A DNA stretch of 64,000 bases from Njordibacter sp937773555 (GTDB lineage: Bacteria > Pseudomonadota > Gammaproteobacteria > Pseudomonadales > Balneatricaceae): positions 1,116,001-1,180,000 of the forward strand of contig NZ_CP159830.1 in assembly GCF_047730085.1 (NCBI RefSeq), read 5' to 3'. The notes below the pieces were generated by a model, which worked only from the letters and a program-made list of their open reading frames with translations, had not been told where the DNA came from and searched no databases. Shown here piece by piece: positions 45,411-54,661 of this stretch; the stretch's first letter is position 1, and every line of letters starts with the position of its first letter. The position numbers were made by a program, and so were the translations under genes.

Positions 45411-45885
45411 CACTGCGTCTGGCCCAGCATAGTTGCATCAATCTCACTTGATCTTCAGCTTGCAATAAATCTAAGCCTGTTTCGTGGGCTAAATCCTGTA
45501 ACTCATCTCGCCAATCATTACCAAGAAGCTCTTTTATATCTTCTTGGCTGGTAGATATTTCAAACGCCAGTTCAATATCTAGTGCATCTACTAAATGCTC
45601 TAAACCTTCTGTAGGTGAAAAATCTGCGTGACCCACTACATGGCTTGCATCTAGGTCGTCGTTCATTTCTAATAACACATCTTTAACTGAGTGCCCTAAT
45701 GCAGTCACAGTTTCATCGCTAATATGATCGCTATAACATAAGTGGGGAGGCCAGTTGTCATCTGCCAAAATGAGGCTAGACTTAATGCTGCCATCGGGCA
45801 GTGTCCAAGCTGCAGCAATTGGATAGTAAGGGGGTTCTGGACAGGTTTCAACAGCAATAAATAAAGCAAGGCTTAGATCAATCAT
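45400..45885 (-). CDS. Hypothetical acidic protein
   Basis: Product of about 161 residues not recognised by me. The N-terminus IDLSLALFIAVETCPEPPYYPIAAAWTLPDGS has the look of an RNase-H-fold first strand (D...E... and ...AAAW..PDG), followed by GHADFSPTEGLEHLVDALDIELAF and a helical acidic C-terminus. Not enough to call an exonuclease. It overlaps the lipoprotein gene by 11 bases, so it is likely co-transcribed. The start is uncertain (ATG 45885 chosen over a longer frame to 45951). Confidence 0.62.
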   Translation of the reverse strand: MIDLSLALFIAVETCPEPPYYPIAAAWTLPDGSIKSSLILADDNWPPHLCYSDHISDETVTALGHSVKDVLLEMNDDLDASHVVGHADFSPTEGLEHLVDALDIELAFEISTSQEDIKELLGNDWRDELQDLAHETGLDLLQAEDQVRLMQLCWARRSDVL

Positions 45886-46066
45886 AGGCAATAGTGATAA
45901 TAATTTAAGTGAATAAGAACAAATGATGGCGTATGCGTTAACGCAAGGCAAGTTAAGTTTAGCAGATGAAGGTCCATATTAAGCCAAAGTAGTATTTAAA
46001 TATGCTCGTTAACTTGATATAAATGGTAGGTTAATCCTCTTGCCCTACAAAACTAGGAACCATTAA

Positions 46067-48007
46067 ATGAGTGACGTGAAGACATATCCAGCAGATGCAT
46101 CGATTGCCGAAACCTCTGGTTTGAACCAAAAGAAACGCGAAGCGATGTACCAACAGTCTGTTGCAAACCCAGAAGAGTTCTGGCGTCAGCAGGGTAAGCG
46201 TATTGATTGGATTAAGGCGCCTACAAAAATAAAAAATACCCGCTTTACACCTAATGATGTGGCCATCGAATGGTATTCAGATGGTCAATTAAATGTGGCA
46301 GCCAACTGTTTAGACCGACATCTAGAACACCATGGTGAAGAAATTGCCATTATATGGGAAGGAGATGAACCGAGTCAGTCGCGTCATATTAGTTACCGAG
46401 AACTGCACCAAGAAGTGTGTCAGTTTAGTAATGCGCTGCTAGCACAAGGTGCGAAAAAAGGTGATGTAATTACCTTGTATATGCCAATGATTCCAGAAGC
46501 TACAGTGGCAATGTTGGCTTGTGCTCGGATTGGAGCGGTGCATTCGGTTATTTTTGGTGGCTTTTCGCCAGATGCTATTGCCGGCCGAGTAAAGGGTTCT
46601 AATAGTAATATAGTGATTACTGCAGATGAAGGCTTGCGAGGTGGTAAAAGGATTGGTCTTAAGGCTAATGTTGATGCAGGTTTAACCAATGTGGATTGTG
46701 TTGATACTGTGATTGTAGTCAAACGCACAGGGGCTAATATTAATTGGCTAGAAGGCCGTGATGTTTGGTATGGGGATATCGTTGCTGCTGCAGGCATCCA
46801 CCACGAACCTGAAGTAATGGCCGCAGAAGATCCTCTTTTTATTCTCTACACATCCGGTTCTACAGGTCAGCCTAAGGGCTTAGAGCATACTACTGCAGGT
46901 TACCTAGTGTGGAGCGCAATGACTCACGAAATGGTATTTGATTATAAACCAGGTGATATTTATTGGTGCACTGCTGACGTTGGCTGGATTACCGGACACA
47001 GTTACATTGTTTACGGACCGCTTGCTAACCGTGCCACTACACTCATGTTTGAAGGGGTACCTAATTATCCTACTAATGCACGTTTTGGCCAAGTTATTGA
47101 AAAACACCGGGTAAATCAATTTTATACGGCGCCCACAGCCATCCGTGCACTAATGCAGCATGGTGATGATGTTCTGTCTGGCTCTGATGTGTCTAGCATT
47201 CGCGTGCTAGGAAGTGTGGGCGAACCCATTAATCCAGAAGCGTGGCTGTGGTACAGACGTGTTTTCAGCACTGGCAATGTTCCAGTCGTTGATACCTGGT
47301 GGCAAACCGAAACGGGAGGGCACATGATTACTCCCCTACCTGGTGCTGTGGATACTAAGCCCGGTTCAGCGACGATGCCATTTTTTGGTGTTCAACCTGC
47401 TATAGTTGATAATGAAGGTCATGAGTTAGAAGGCGCTGCTGAGGGAAATCTTGTTATTAAAGATAGCTGGCCAGGCCAGGCCAGGTCCATTTGGGGCAAT
47501 CATAAACGCTTTGAAGAAACCTACTTTTCTACCTTTGAAAATTATTACTTTACCGGTGATGGTGCACGTCGTGACGAAGATGGTTACTATTGGATTACTG
47601 GGCGTGTGGATGACGTCCTTAATGTATCGGGTCACCGCATGGGCACTGCTGAGATAGAAAGTGCTTTGGTCGCCCACAAGGCGGTATGCGAAGCTGCAGT
47701 GGTAGGCTATCCCCATGAAATTAAAGGTCAAGGCATTTATTGTTACGTCACATTACAAGACGGTGTTGATGACAGCCCTGAACTATTGAAGGAGCTAAGA
47801 CAATGGGTTAGAGCTGAAATTGGACCCATTGCGTCACCGGATTTAATTCAATTTTCACCCAACTTGCCAAAAACTCGTTCAGGAAAAATTATGCGTCGCA
47901 TTTTGCGCAAAATTGCTGCAAACGACTATGGTGAACTGGGGGATACGTCTACTTTATCAGACCCAAGTGTGGTTATTGAGCTGATTGAAAATCGCTGCAA
48001 CAAATAA
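46067..48007 (+). CDS. acs: Acetyl-CoA synthetase
   Basis: AMP-forming acetate-CoA ligase of 646 residues; makes acetyl-CoA from acetate with ATP. The P-loop-like YTSGSTGQPKG, the substrate/AMP motif WWQTETGG, YFTGDGARRDEDGYYWITGR, and the acetylated lysine in the C-terminal PKTRSGKIMRRILRK are all intact. Start ATG 46067 follows AGGAACCATTAA. The regulator gene follows 36 bases later, the first member of an acetate-sensing module. Confidence 0.96.
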   Translation: MSDVKTYPADASIAETSGLNQKKREAMYQQSVANPEEFWRQQGKRIDWIKAPTKIKNTRFTPNDVAIEWYSDGQLNVAANCLDRHLEHHGEEIAIIWEGDEPSQSRHISYRELHQEVCQFSNALLAQGAKKGDVITLYMPMIPEATVAMLACARIGAVHSVIFGGFSPDAIAGRVKGSNSNIVITADEGLRGGKRIGLKANVDAGLTNVDCVDTVIVVKRTGANINWLEGRDVWYGDIVAAAGIHHEPEVMAAEDPLFILYTSGSTGQPKGLEHTTAGYLVWSAMTHEMVFDYKPGDIYWCTADVGWITGHSYIVYGPLANRATTLMFEGVPNYPTNARFGQVIEKHRVNQFYTAPTAIRALMQHGDDVLSGSDVSSIRVLGSVGEPINPEAWLWYRRVFSTGNVPVVDTWWQTETGGHMITPLPGAVDTKPGSATMPFFGVQPAIVDNEGHELEGAAEGNLVIKDSWPGQARSIWGNHKRFEETYFSTFENYYFTGDGARRDEDGYYWITGRVDDVLNVSGHRMGTAEIESALVAHKAVCEAAVVGYPHEIKGQGIYCYVTLQDGVDDSPELLKELRQWVRAEIGPIASPDLIQFSPNLPKTRSGKIMRRILRKIAANDYGELGDTSTLSDPSVVIELIENRCNK

Positions 48008-48043
48008 CTTTGTTGTCTTTTACATGTTTTAGGAGGTGCGTTT

Positions 48044-48706
48044 ATGTCTAATACCTACACCATTATTGTAGCCGATGACCACCCATTGTTTCGGGCTGCC
48101 CTGACTCAGGCTATTGGCACTCAGGTGGATGGTGCTGACGTTTTAGAGGCAGAGCACCTGCAGCACTTAGAGCACCAAATGCGCAGTGAAGTAGATCTAG
48201 TGCTGCTAGATCTGCATATGCCAGGCGCCAACGGCTTTTCTGGGCTCATTTACTTGCGTACGCATTTTCCAAGCGTGCCGGTGGTAGTAGTGTCGGGTAA
48301 TGAACAGCCAAGTGTGATCCATCGTGCGATGCATTTTGGTGCGGCGGGGTTTATCCCGAAGTCTTCCTCTATGACGGATATTATTGACGCCGTTAAAACT
48401 ATCCTTAATGGTGGGCAATGGGTACCACCAGACCTGCCTGCAGCAGACCAAGCCATGGATGCTCAAGACAGTAAGTTTGCGGACCAGCTGGCCAGCTTAA
48501 CTCCTCAGCAGTTTAAGGTGATGGTGATGCTTACAGAAGGGTTGCTTAATAAACAAATTGCTTATGAACTTAGTGTTTCGGAGGCTACTATTAAGGCCCA
48601 CGTCACGGCAATACTGCGCAAGCTTGGCGTTTATAGCAGAACGCAGGCCGTCATAATGGCAGGCCGGTTACGCATTGAGCACCCTCAAGATGAGGCCATA
48701 AAGTAG
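48044..48706 (+). CDS. LuxR-family response regulator, CrbR/ErdR-like
   Basis: NarL-type two-component response regulator of 220 residues. Receiver with Asp11-Asp12 (VADDHP), phospho-acceptor Asp56 (LLDLHMPG) and a GAAGFIPKSS lysine loop; C-terminal LuxR helix-turn-helix at about 155-215 (LTPQQFKVMVMLTEGLLNKQIAYELSVSEATIKAHV). Strong ribosome binding site (TTAGGAGGTG). It lies directly behind acs and converges on a transporter-type histidine kinase; the set matches CrbS/CrbR (MxtR/ErdR), which controls acetate use. Name given by context. Confidence 0.9.
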   Translation: MSNTYTIIVADDHPLFRAALTQAIGTQVDGADVLEAEHLQHLEHQMRSEVDLVLLDLHMPGANGFSGLIYLRTHFPSVPVVVVSGNEQPSVIHRAMHFGAAGFIPKSSSMTDIIDAVKTILNGGQWVPPDLPAADQAMDAQDSKFADQLASLTPQQFKVMVMLTEGLLNKQIAYELSVSEATIKAHVTAILRKLGVYSRTQAVIMAGRLRIEHPQDEAIK

Positions 48707-48708
48707 CC

Positions 48709-51700
48709 TTACCTTAGGCGGCTTAGGGTGGCCCTGAGGGCTGCAGGCTTTAGAGGTTTATTAAGGAGCAAAGCATCTTCATCAGCGATTGCTTTGGCCA
48801 CTTCTTCAGTGCGATCTGCGGTAATACAAATCGCAGGTATGTGATCATGGTAAACCTGCCTTATCCGTGCAATGGCAGCGGTGCCTGTCTGGCCTTGGTC
48901 TAAGTGGTAGTCTGCTAAAATCACATTTGGCTGGATGTCTGCGTCGACTAGGTTTTGTAATGCTTGAGACATATCAAGCGCTGTTATTACCGTGCACCCC
49001 CAGCCCCTAAGTAACTGTTCCATTCCTAGCAGTATCGATGTTTCGTTGTCTATACACAGCACTGTCATGTTCGTTAGACTTCCTCCGCCGCTAGTGTATT
49101 GACTATGGATTGTGGCTTTAGCGACTACTTTTTGGCGTTCACCAACTGGCACAACAATGCTAAATAAGCTGCCCTTACCTTGCCATGATCTTACCGTTAA
49201 GGGGTAGTTAAGTAGTTTGGCTGTCCGATCTGCTATTGCTAGCCCTAGGCCCAGCCCTTTTACATCTTGCGTGGCGGGATGATCTAGACGTTTAAACTCC
49301 TCAAATACTTCATTGAGTTTTTGTGGAGCAATACCAATTCCAGTATCCCAAACCTGAATTTCGAGCACATTTCCTTTTTTTCGGCAGCCTAACAACACTT
49401 TACCCTTTGGTGTATAGCGCAGAGCATTGGTTAAAAAGTTTTGTACAATACGACGCAAGTGTTGTTCATCGCTATGAACCGTTACGTGACATGGGACGTA
49501 GCTAAACTGAATACCTTTTTGATGGCATAATAAAGTGAGCTCTGCTGCTAATTTTTGTAACATATTGTCAATTGGAAAATGGCTAAGTTTAGGTGAAAGA
49601 GTTCCTGCATCAAGCTTGGATATTTCAATTAAAGTACCAATGAGCTCCTCAGCTGCCACTAAAGAATCGTCCAAATGATGCAGGGTGCTGGCAAGTTTGC
49701 CCCCAGGATGTTGCTGCGACAAAGACGAAGAAAATAATCTTGCTGCGTTAAGAGGTTGCATTAAATCATGACTAGCCGCTGCTAGAAATCGTGTTTTACT
49801 TTGGTTGGCTTGGTCTGCGCCAGTTTTGGCACGGCTCAATTGGTCGTTTGCCACCACTAACTCTTTGGTTCGGTCTTCTACACGTTGTTCCAGGGTTTCG
49901 TTGGTTTCTTTTAATGCTGCCTCGGTGCGTTTATGGTTAGTAATGTCCATGTAGGTGTTGACGTAACCTCCACCCAGCATAGCATTGCCCCGCACCTCAA
50001 ACACTGCACCATCAGCCCGGTAGCGCAGGTGGGTATTGGTAATGCCTCGTTGCAGTGTGCCTAGGCGTTGTTCAACCCGTTGGTCAATGACTCCTTCGCC
50101 GTAGTCTCCGCTGAGCGCATTGTGTCGAATCACTTCGACAATAGGTCTGCCGATGGTGATCAGCCCTTCAGGAAATTGAAACATTTCTTGATAACGTTGA
50201 TTCCATACTACCAAGCGCATGTCTTTATCTACCACGCTTATGCCTTGGTCAATATGCTCAATGGTAGATTGCAGCATGGAGCGATTGAACTTATATAGCG
50301 CTGATGCCTCATCAGCGATAGAGACCACATCACCCAAGTGCATTTCAGTACCCATTAAGCTAGAAGCAACAATAATTCGCGCAGAGGATGCTCCAATTAC
50401 TCCGGCTAACAAACGTTCAGCATAGGTTGCTAGAGCTTGGTCGATGGGATCATTCAGATTAAGGTCTCTATTTTGTGTGCGGGCAAATTGGTGAAAAGCT
50501 TCATGGGTACGATTTGAACCCAGAAATCGTTCGCAGAGGGTTTGAAGGTCACTAAAGCGGGTGTTGGCGAAGTCAATTTCAGAACTGGTGTTGGATTGGC
50601 CTACTCTTAAGTCAACAAAATGATCAGCCTGGATGCGATCTTGCAAGCGAACTTGGGTTAGCTTAGAGACCCATACAAAGGCTACAATGTTTAAGCTTAG
50701 GGACAGCAAAGTGGCGTGAGTGATTGGGTCAAACCCATTAAGACCGAACATTGATGTGGGTCTTAACCAGCTTAAGCCAAACAGACCCTGTTCTACCAAG
50801 CTTAAAGTATCGAACCCAAGGCCACTAAGGTTGGGGACCATGAGGGTATACAGCCAAATGGTAAAGCCCGATCCTAGCCCTGCTAGTGCACCATAGCGAT
50901 TACCTTGGCGCCAAAATACGGCACCAATTAATGCGGGTGCGAATTGGGCAACTGCAACAAATGCGGTTAAACCTAAAGACACTAAACTTTTGCCGTCGCC
51001 AATCAACAAAAAATAACCGTAGGCTGCCAGTAACATAGCAACAATGACCACACGGCGTACCCTGAGTAATAAGCGGCCAATATTTTTATCCTCAGATGCT
51101 TGTAAAGGTGATAAGTGGAATATCACAGGCATTACAATGTCGTTGCAAATCATGGTGCTAATAGAAATTGTGGCAACAATAACCATGCCAGTTGCAGCTG
51201 AAAGACCTCCAATATACGCTAAGGTGGCTAAACTACTGGCGCCTTGGCTAAGGGGAATCATTAATACATAGGTGTCTGAGGCAATACCCTGACCACTAAA
51301 AAGAAAATTTCCAGCTGCAGCGATAGGCAGCATAAAAATACAGAAAATGATTAAATAAAGTGGAAATAACCAACGCGCTGTGTGTAAATCATTGGGATTA
51401 GTGTTTTCTACAATGCCCACCTGAAATTGTCGTGGTAGACAGAGCATAGCTAGAAAAGCCAGTAGAGTTTCAGTGAGAAAGCTTACTCTTAATGGGTTAA
51501 AGTTATCAAGTTGTTGTTGTAAGCCACTCTGGCTTATATGGTTACTGAGGTCGCCAATACCGTCAAATAAACTAAAGGTCACAAAAACACCTACAGCAAC
51601 AAATGCAACAAGCTTAACGATTGATTCAAAAGCAATTGCTAATACCATTCCCCTGTGGTGTTCACTCGTGTCTATTTGACGAGTGCCAAATAAAATGGCA

Positions 51701-52209
51701 AATGCCGCCATTAATATGGCAACAACCAAAGCGGTATTACTAGAGCCAAAGTCGGAGTTTCCGCCGCCAGACACCATTATAGTGAAGCTTTGAGCTACCG
51801 CTTTTAGCTGCAGAGCAATATAGGGCAGTATGCCAAAAGTGGCCATCACCGTAATGACAATAGCTAAACTGCGACTTTTGCCATATCGAGACGCGATAAA
51901 ATCTGCAATTGTGGTGAGGTTCTCTTGCTTGGCGATAAGTATAATTTTATAAACTAAGCCCCAGCCAAATACAAAAAGGAATATGGGCCCTAAATAAATA
52001 GAGAGAAAATCCCAGCCTTGGGTGGCCCTTGAAACTGAGCCATAAAAAGTCCAAGAAGTACAATAAACTGCCAAGGATAAGCTATAGATTACGGGTTGGC
52101 TAAGAAGGTTCGATCCTCCTTGGCGGCGGTTGTCACCATAGTAGGCAATGCCGAATAGCAAACCTACATAAGCTAATGAAATGAAAAGAATGACCCATAT
52201 GTCGAGCAT
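48709..52209 (-). CDS. Hybrid sensor histidine kinase with sodium/solute-symporter domain, CrbS/MxtR-like
   Basis: Large membrane sensor of 1166 residues. The first half (about residues 1-500) is a SLC5/SSSF transporter-like domain with some 12-13 membrane helices. Then a PAS-type domain (about 610-720), coiled coil, HisKA with phospho-His near 813 (SHDLMQPLNA), HATPase (QNFLTNALRYTP, DTGIGIAP, GLGLGLAIADR) and a C-terminal receiver with Asp near 1100 (LADYHLDQG). CbrA/CrbS-type fusions sense carbon status. It converges with the regulator gene two bases away, an unusual tail-to-tail arrangement of partners. Confidence 0.93.
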   Translation of the reverse strand: MLDIWVILFISLAYVGLLFGIAYYGDNRRQGGSNLLSQPVIYSLSLAVYCTSWTFYGSVSRATQGWDFLSIYLGPIFLFVFGWGLVYKIILIAKQENLTTIADFIASRYGKSRSLAIVITVMATFGILPYIALQLKAVAQSFTIMVSGGGNSDFGSSNTALVVAILMAAFAILFGTRQIDTSEHHRGMVLAIAFESIVKLVAFVAVGVFVTFSLFDGIGDLSNHISQSGLQQQLDNFNPLRVSFLTETLLAFLAMLCLPRQFQVGIVENTNPNDLHTARWLFPLYLIIFCIFMLPIAAAGNFLFSGQGIASDTYVLMIPLSQGASSLATLAYIGGLSAATGMVIVATISISTMICNDIVMPVIFHLSPLQASEDKNIGRLLLRVRRVVIVAMLLAAYGYFLLIGDGKSLVSLGLTAFVAVAQFAPALIGAVFWRQGNRYGALAGLGSGFTIWLYTLMVPNLSGLGFDTLSLVEQGLFGLSWLRPTSMFGLNGFDPITHATLLSLSLNIVAFVWVSKLTQVRLQDRIQADHFVDLRVGQSNTSSEIDFANTRFSDLQTLCERFLGSNRTHEAFHQFARTQNRDLNLNDPIDQALATYAERLLAGVIGASSARIIVASSLMGTEMHLGDVVSIADEASALYKFNRSMLQSTIEHIDQGISVVDKDMRLVVWNQRYQEMFQFPEGLITIGRPIVEVIRHNALSGDYGEGVIDQRVEQRLGTLQRGITNTHLRYRADGAVFEVRGNAMLGGGYVNTYMDITNHKRTEAALKETNETLEQRVEDRTKELVVANDQLSRAKTGADQANQSKTRFLAAASHDLMQPLNAARLFSSSLSQQHPGGKLASTLHHLDDSLVAAEELIGTLIEISKLDAGTLSPKLSHFPIDNMLQKLAAELTLLCHQKGIQFSYVPCHVTVHSDEQHLRRIVQNFLTNALRYTPKGKVLLGCRKKGNVLEIQVWDTGIGIAPQKLNEVFEEFKRLDHPATQDVKGLGLGLAIADRTAKLLNYPLTVRSWQGKGSLFSIVVPVGERQKVVAKATIHSQYTSGGGSLTNMTVLCIDNETSILLGMEQLLRGWGCTVITALDMSQALQNLVDADIQPNVILADYHLDQGQTGTAAIARIRQVYHDHIPAICITADRTEEVAKAIADEDALLLNKPLKPAALRATLSRLR

Positions 52210-52433
52210 GTTATGCCTATAGTCTAAAGACTGAATAAAAAGCGCTAGGCATTTATAACACGAGAGCTAGTTTTATGTCTTAAAACCCTTTTTTGGTAAA
52301 GTTTATTAAAATCAATTACCTATGTTTTTTCCCAAAAATCACTATACTAAAGTCTAACGATAGTTTTTATGCTTGAGTCATTAATCATTAGTCATGGCTT
52401 GGGTTTTTTGTCGCCAGTTGCGTTGCCCTTAAA

Positions 52434-52457
52434 GCTTCAAATGGTTATCATTGAAGC
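52434..52457. other. Inverted repeat in the leader of the DUF4212-symporter genes
   Basis: GCTTCAA (52434-52440) and TTGAAGC (52451-52457) pair perfectly around a 10-base loop, 29 bases before the DUF4212 start. A possible operator or mRNA stem in the acetate-uptake operon; no T-run follows. Confidence 0.45.
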
Positions 52458-52486
52458 CCTAAAAGAATAATAAAAACAGGCATATT

Positions 52487-52747
52487 ATGAAACAAAATAC
52501 TAAGGCAGCAGAACAATACTGGCGCCGTAATTTACAAATTATTTTTTCCTATTTGATCATTTGGTTTGTGGTTTCTTTTGGTTGTGGCATCGTCTTTGTG
52601 GATGAGCTCAATCATTTCAACATGTTTGGGTTCAAATTGGGCTATTGGTTTGCCAATCAAGGCAGTATTTTGGTGTTTTGTCTGTTGACTATAGGCTATG
52701 CAGTGCGCATGAGTCGACTAGACAGTGAGTTTGATGTGCATGAATAG
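52487..52747 (+). CDS. DUF4212 membrane protein (symporter small subunit)
   Basis: An 86-residue protein with two membrane segments (about 20-42 and 58-76) and the family hallmark NxxLIxxLLxxWFxVSFxxGI, here LQIIFSYLIIWFVVSFGCGI, plus GFWFANQGSI-like GYWFANQGS. It replaces YjcH as the partner of ActP-type symporters in many marine bacteria. It sits 53 bases before the symporter gene. Confidence 0.92.
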   Translation: MKQNTKAAEQYWRRNLQIIFSYLIIWFVVSFGCGIVFVDELNHFNMFGFKLGYWFANQGSILVFCLLTIGYAVRMSRLDSEFDVHE

Positions 52748-52800
52748 GGCTATTTAATGCTTATCGTGATTCACTTGTTTATTAATAATAGGAATTCATC

Positions 52801-54624
52801 ATGAGCCTAGAACAGCTCACTTATTTGTTTGTGGTAGGGTCATTTGTCATTTATATAGCCATTGCTTTTTGGAGCAGGGCATCCAGTACCCGTGAATTTT
52901 ATGTTGCAGGTGGAGGCGTAACACCTTTAGCCAACGGCATGGCAACTGCAGCTGACTGGATGTCTGCTGCATCATTTATATCATTGGCTGGTATTGTCTC
53001 TTTTGCTGGTTATGACGCAAGCGGGTACATCATGGGCTGGACTGGTGGTTATGTGCTTTTAGCGCTATTGCTGGCGCCTTATTTGCGCAAATTTGGTAAA
53101 TTCACGATCCCCGATTTTGTTGGCGACCGCTATTACTCCAATTTGGCACGAGTTGTAGCTGTGGTTTGTGTGATGTTTATTTCGTTCACCTACATTTCAG
53201 GTCAGATGCGTGGCACGGGAATCGTATTCTCACGGTTTTTACAGGTAGAAATAGACACTGGCATTATGATTGGAATGGCCGTGGTGTTTGTTTATGCGGT
53301 TTTAGGAGGCATGAAAGGCATTACGTACACCCAAGTTGCCCAGTACTGCGTAATGATTTTTGCCTTTACGGTGCCTGCGCTTTTTTTAACATTTTCGATG
53401 ACAGGGCACTTGTTGCCACAAACGGGTTTAGGCGCAACGCTAGACAATGGCCTGCCGGTGTTGGACCATCTGGACGGTCTCGTCACAGAACTGGGGTTTG
53501 CAAGTTTTACTGAAGGTAGTAAAAGTAAAATAGACATGTTTTTCATTACTGCCGCTCTCATGTTTGGTACAGCGGGATTGCCTCACGTCATTGTCCGTTT
53601 TTTCACCGTCCCCAGGGTTAGAGATGCTCGTATATCGGCAGCATGGGCTCTAGTTTTTATAGCAGTGCTTTATTCTACTATCCCTGCAGTAGCAGCTTTT
53701 GGCCGAATTAACCTTATTGAAACGGTTAACGGCGTAGACAATATGGGCACGCCATATGAAGAAATGCCCCAATGGTTCAAAAAGTGGGAGAACGCAGGTT
53801 TGATTGCTTGGTATGATCATAACGCTGATGGCCGCACTCAATATGCTGCTGGAGATGCCTTTACTGGTCGACAACATAAACCTATATATTGGGGTGCTGC
53901 AAAAGATGAAGTGGCGCGAAACTTTTATTCTAATCAACGACATGTAGTGAATCCAAGCAGTGGCGAATTCGACCCAAAGGTACAACCATTTGCTAATGAG
54001 ATATATGTTGATCCAGACATTATGGTTTTAGCCAACCCAGAAATAGCAGGGTTACCAAACTGGGTTATCGCATTAATTGCTGCAGGTGCAATGGCTGCTG
54101 CACTGTCTACGGCTGCTGGCCTATTATTGGTAATTGCGACATCGGTGTCCCATGATTTGTTGAAAAAAACTATCCGGCCACAAATTACTGACCGGCAGGA
54201 GCTTTTGGCTGCGCGTCTGGCAGCTATGGTCGCGGTGCTTATTGCTGGGTACTTGGGAATGCATCCCCCTGATTATGTGGCTGCTGTGGTGGCTTTGGCC
54301 TTTGGCTTAGCATGTGCTTCATTTTTTCCAGTTATCATTATGGGTATCTTTTACCAAAGGATGAATAAGTATGGAGCCATTAGTGGCATGTTGGTCGGTT
54401 TGATATCCACACTTTGCTATATTGTCTATTTTAAGTTTATGGGAGGCGAGCCGCAGGATTGGCTATTAGGTATTTCGCCTGAAGGTTTCGGTGCTGTAGG
54501 TATGGTGTTGAACTTTATTGTGGCTTATTTAGTGGCTCACTTAACACCAGAGCCTCCTAAGCATATTCAGCAGATCGTGCAAAATATTCGGGTGCCAGGA
54601 AATAGTGGATCGGCATATTATTGA
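52801..54624 (+). CDS. Sodium:solute (acetate-type) symporter, ActP-like
   Basis: SSSF-family transporter of 607 residues with about 13 membrane helices (e.g. YLFVVGSFVIYIAIAFW, ALIAAGAMAAALSTAAGLLLVIATSVSHDLL). The sodium site pattern AADWMSAASFISLAGIV and ARLAAMVAVLIAG match ActP-type transporters. A soluble loop at about residues 310-400 (GRTQYAAGDAFTGR...) is longer than in E. coli ActP, characteristic of the DUF4212-associated type. Location after DUF4212 and beside acs points to acetate or short monocarboxylate uptake. Confidence 0.9.
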   Translation: MSLEQLTYLFVVGSFVIYIAIAFWSRASSTREFYVAGGGVTPLANGMATAADWMSAASFISLAGIVSFAGYDASGYIMGWTGGYVLLALLLAPYLRKFGKFTIPDFVGDRYYSNLARVVAVVCVMFISFTYISGQMRGTGIVFSRFLQVEIDTGIMIGMAVVFVYAVLGGMKGITYTQVAQYCVMIFAFTVPALFLTFSMTGHLLPQTGLGATLDNGLPVLDHLDGLVTELGFASFTEGSKSKIDMFFITAALMFGTAGLPHVIVRFFTVPRVRDARISAAWALVFIAVLYSTIPAVAAFGRINLIETVNGVDNMGTPYEEMPQWFKKWENAGLIAWYDHNADGRTQYAAGDAFTGRQHKPIYWGAAKDEVARNFYSNQRHVVNPSSGEFDPKVQPFANEIYVDPDIMVLANPEIAGLPNWVIALIAAGAMAAALSTAAGLLLVIATSVSHDLLKKTIRPQITDRQELLAARLAAMVAVLIAGYLGMHPPDYVAAVVALAFGLACASFFPVIIMGIFYQRMNKYGAISGMLVGLISTLCYIVYFKFMGGEPQDWLLGISPEGFGAVGMVLNFIVAYLVAHLTPEPPKHIQQIVQNIRVPGNSGSAYY

Positions 54625-54661
54625 TCAATGGAGTGGTTTTATGAGTGTTGTACGGTGAAAT

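Noticed and set aside
46420..46797. Long minus-strand frame inside acs
   Set aside because: It lies wholly inside a strongly conserved coding gene and has no ribosome binding site or family features; frame shadow.
53166..53513. Long second frame inside the symporter gene
   Set aside because: Out-of-frame reading of a conserved membrane protein; composition (many His, Cys, Trp) is typical of shadow frames.
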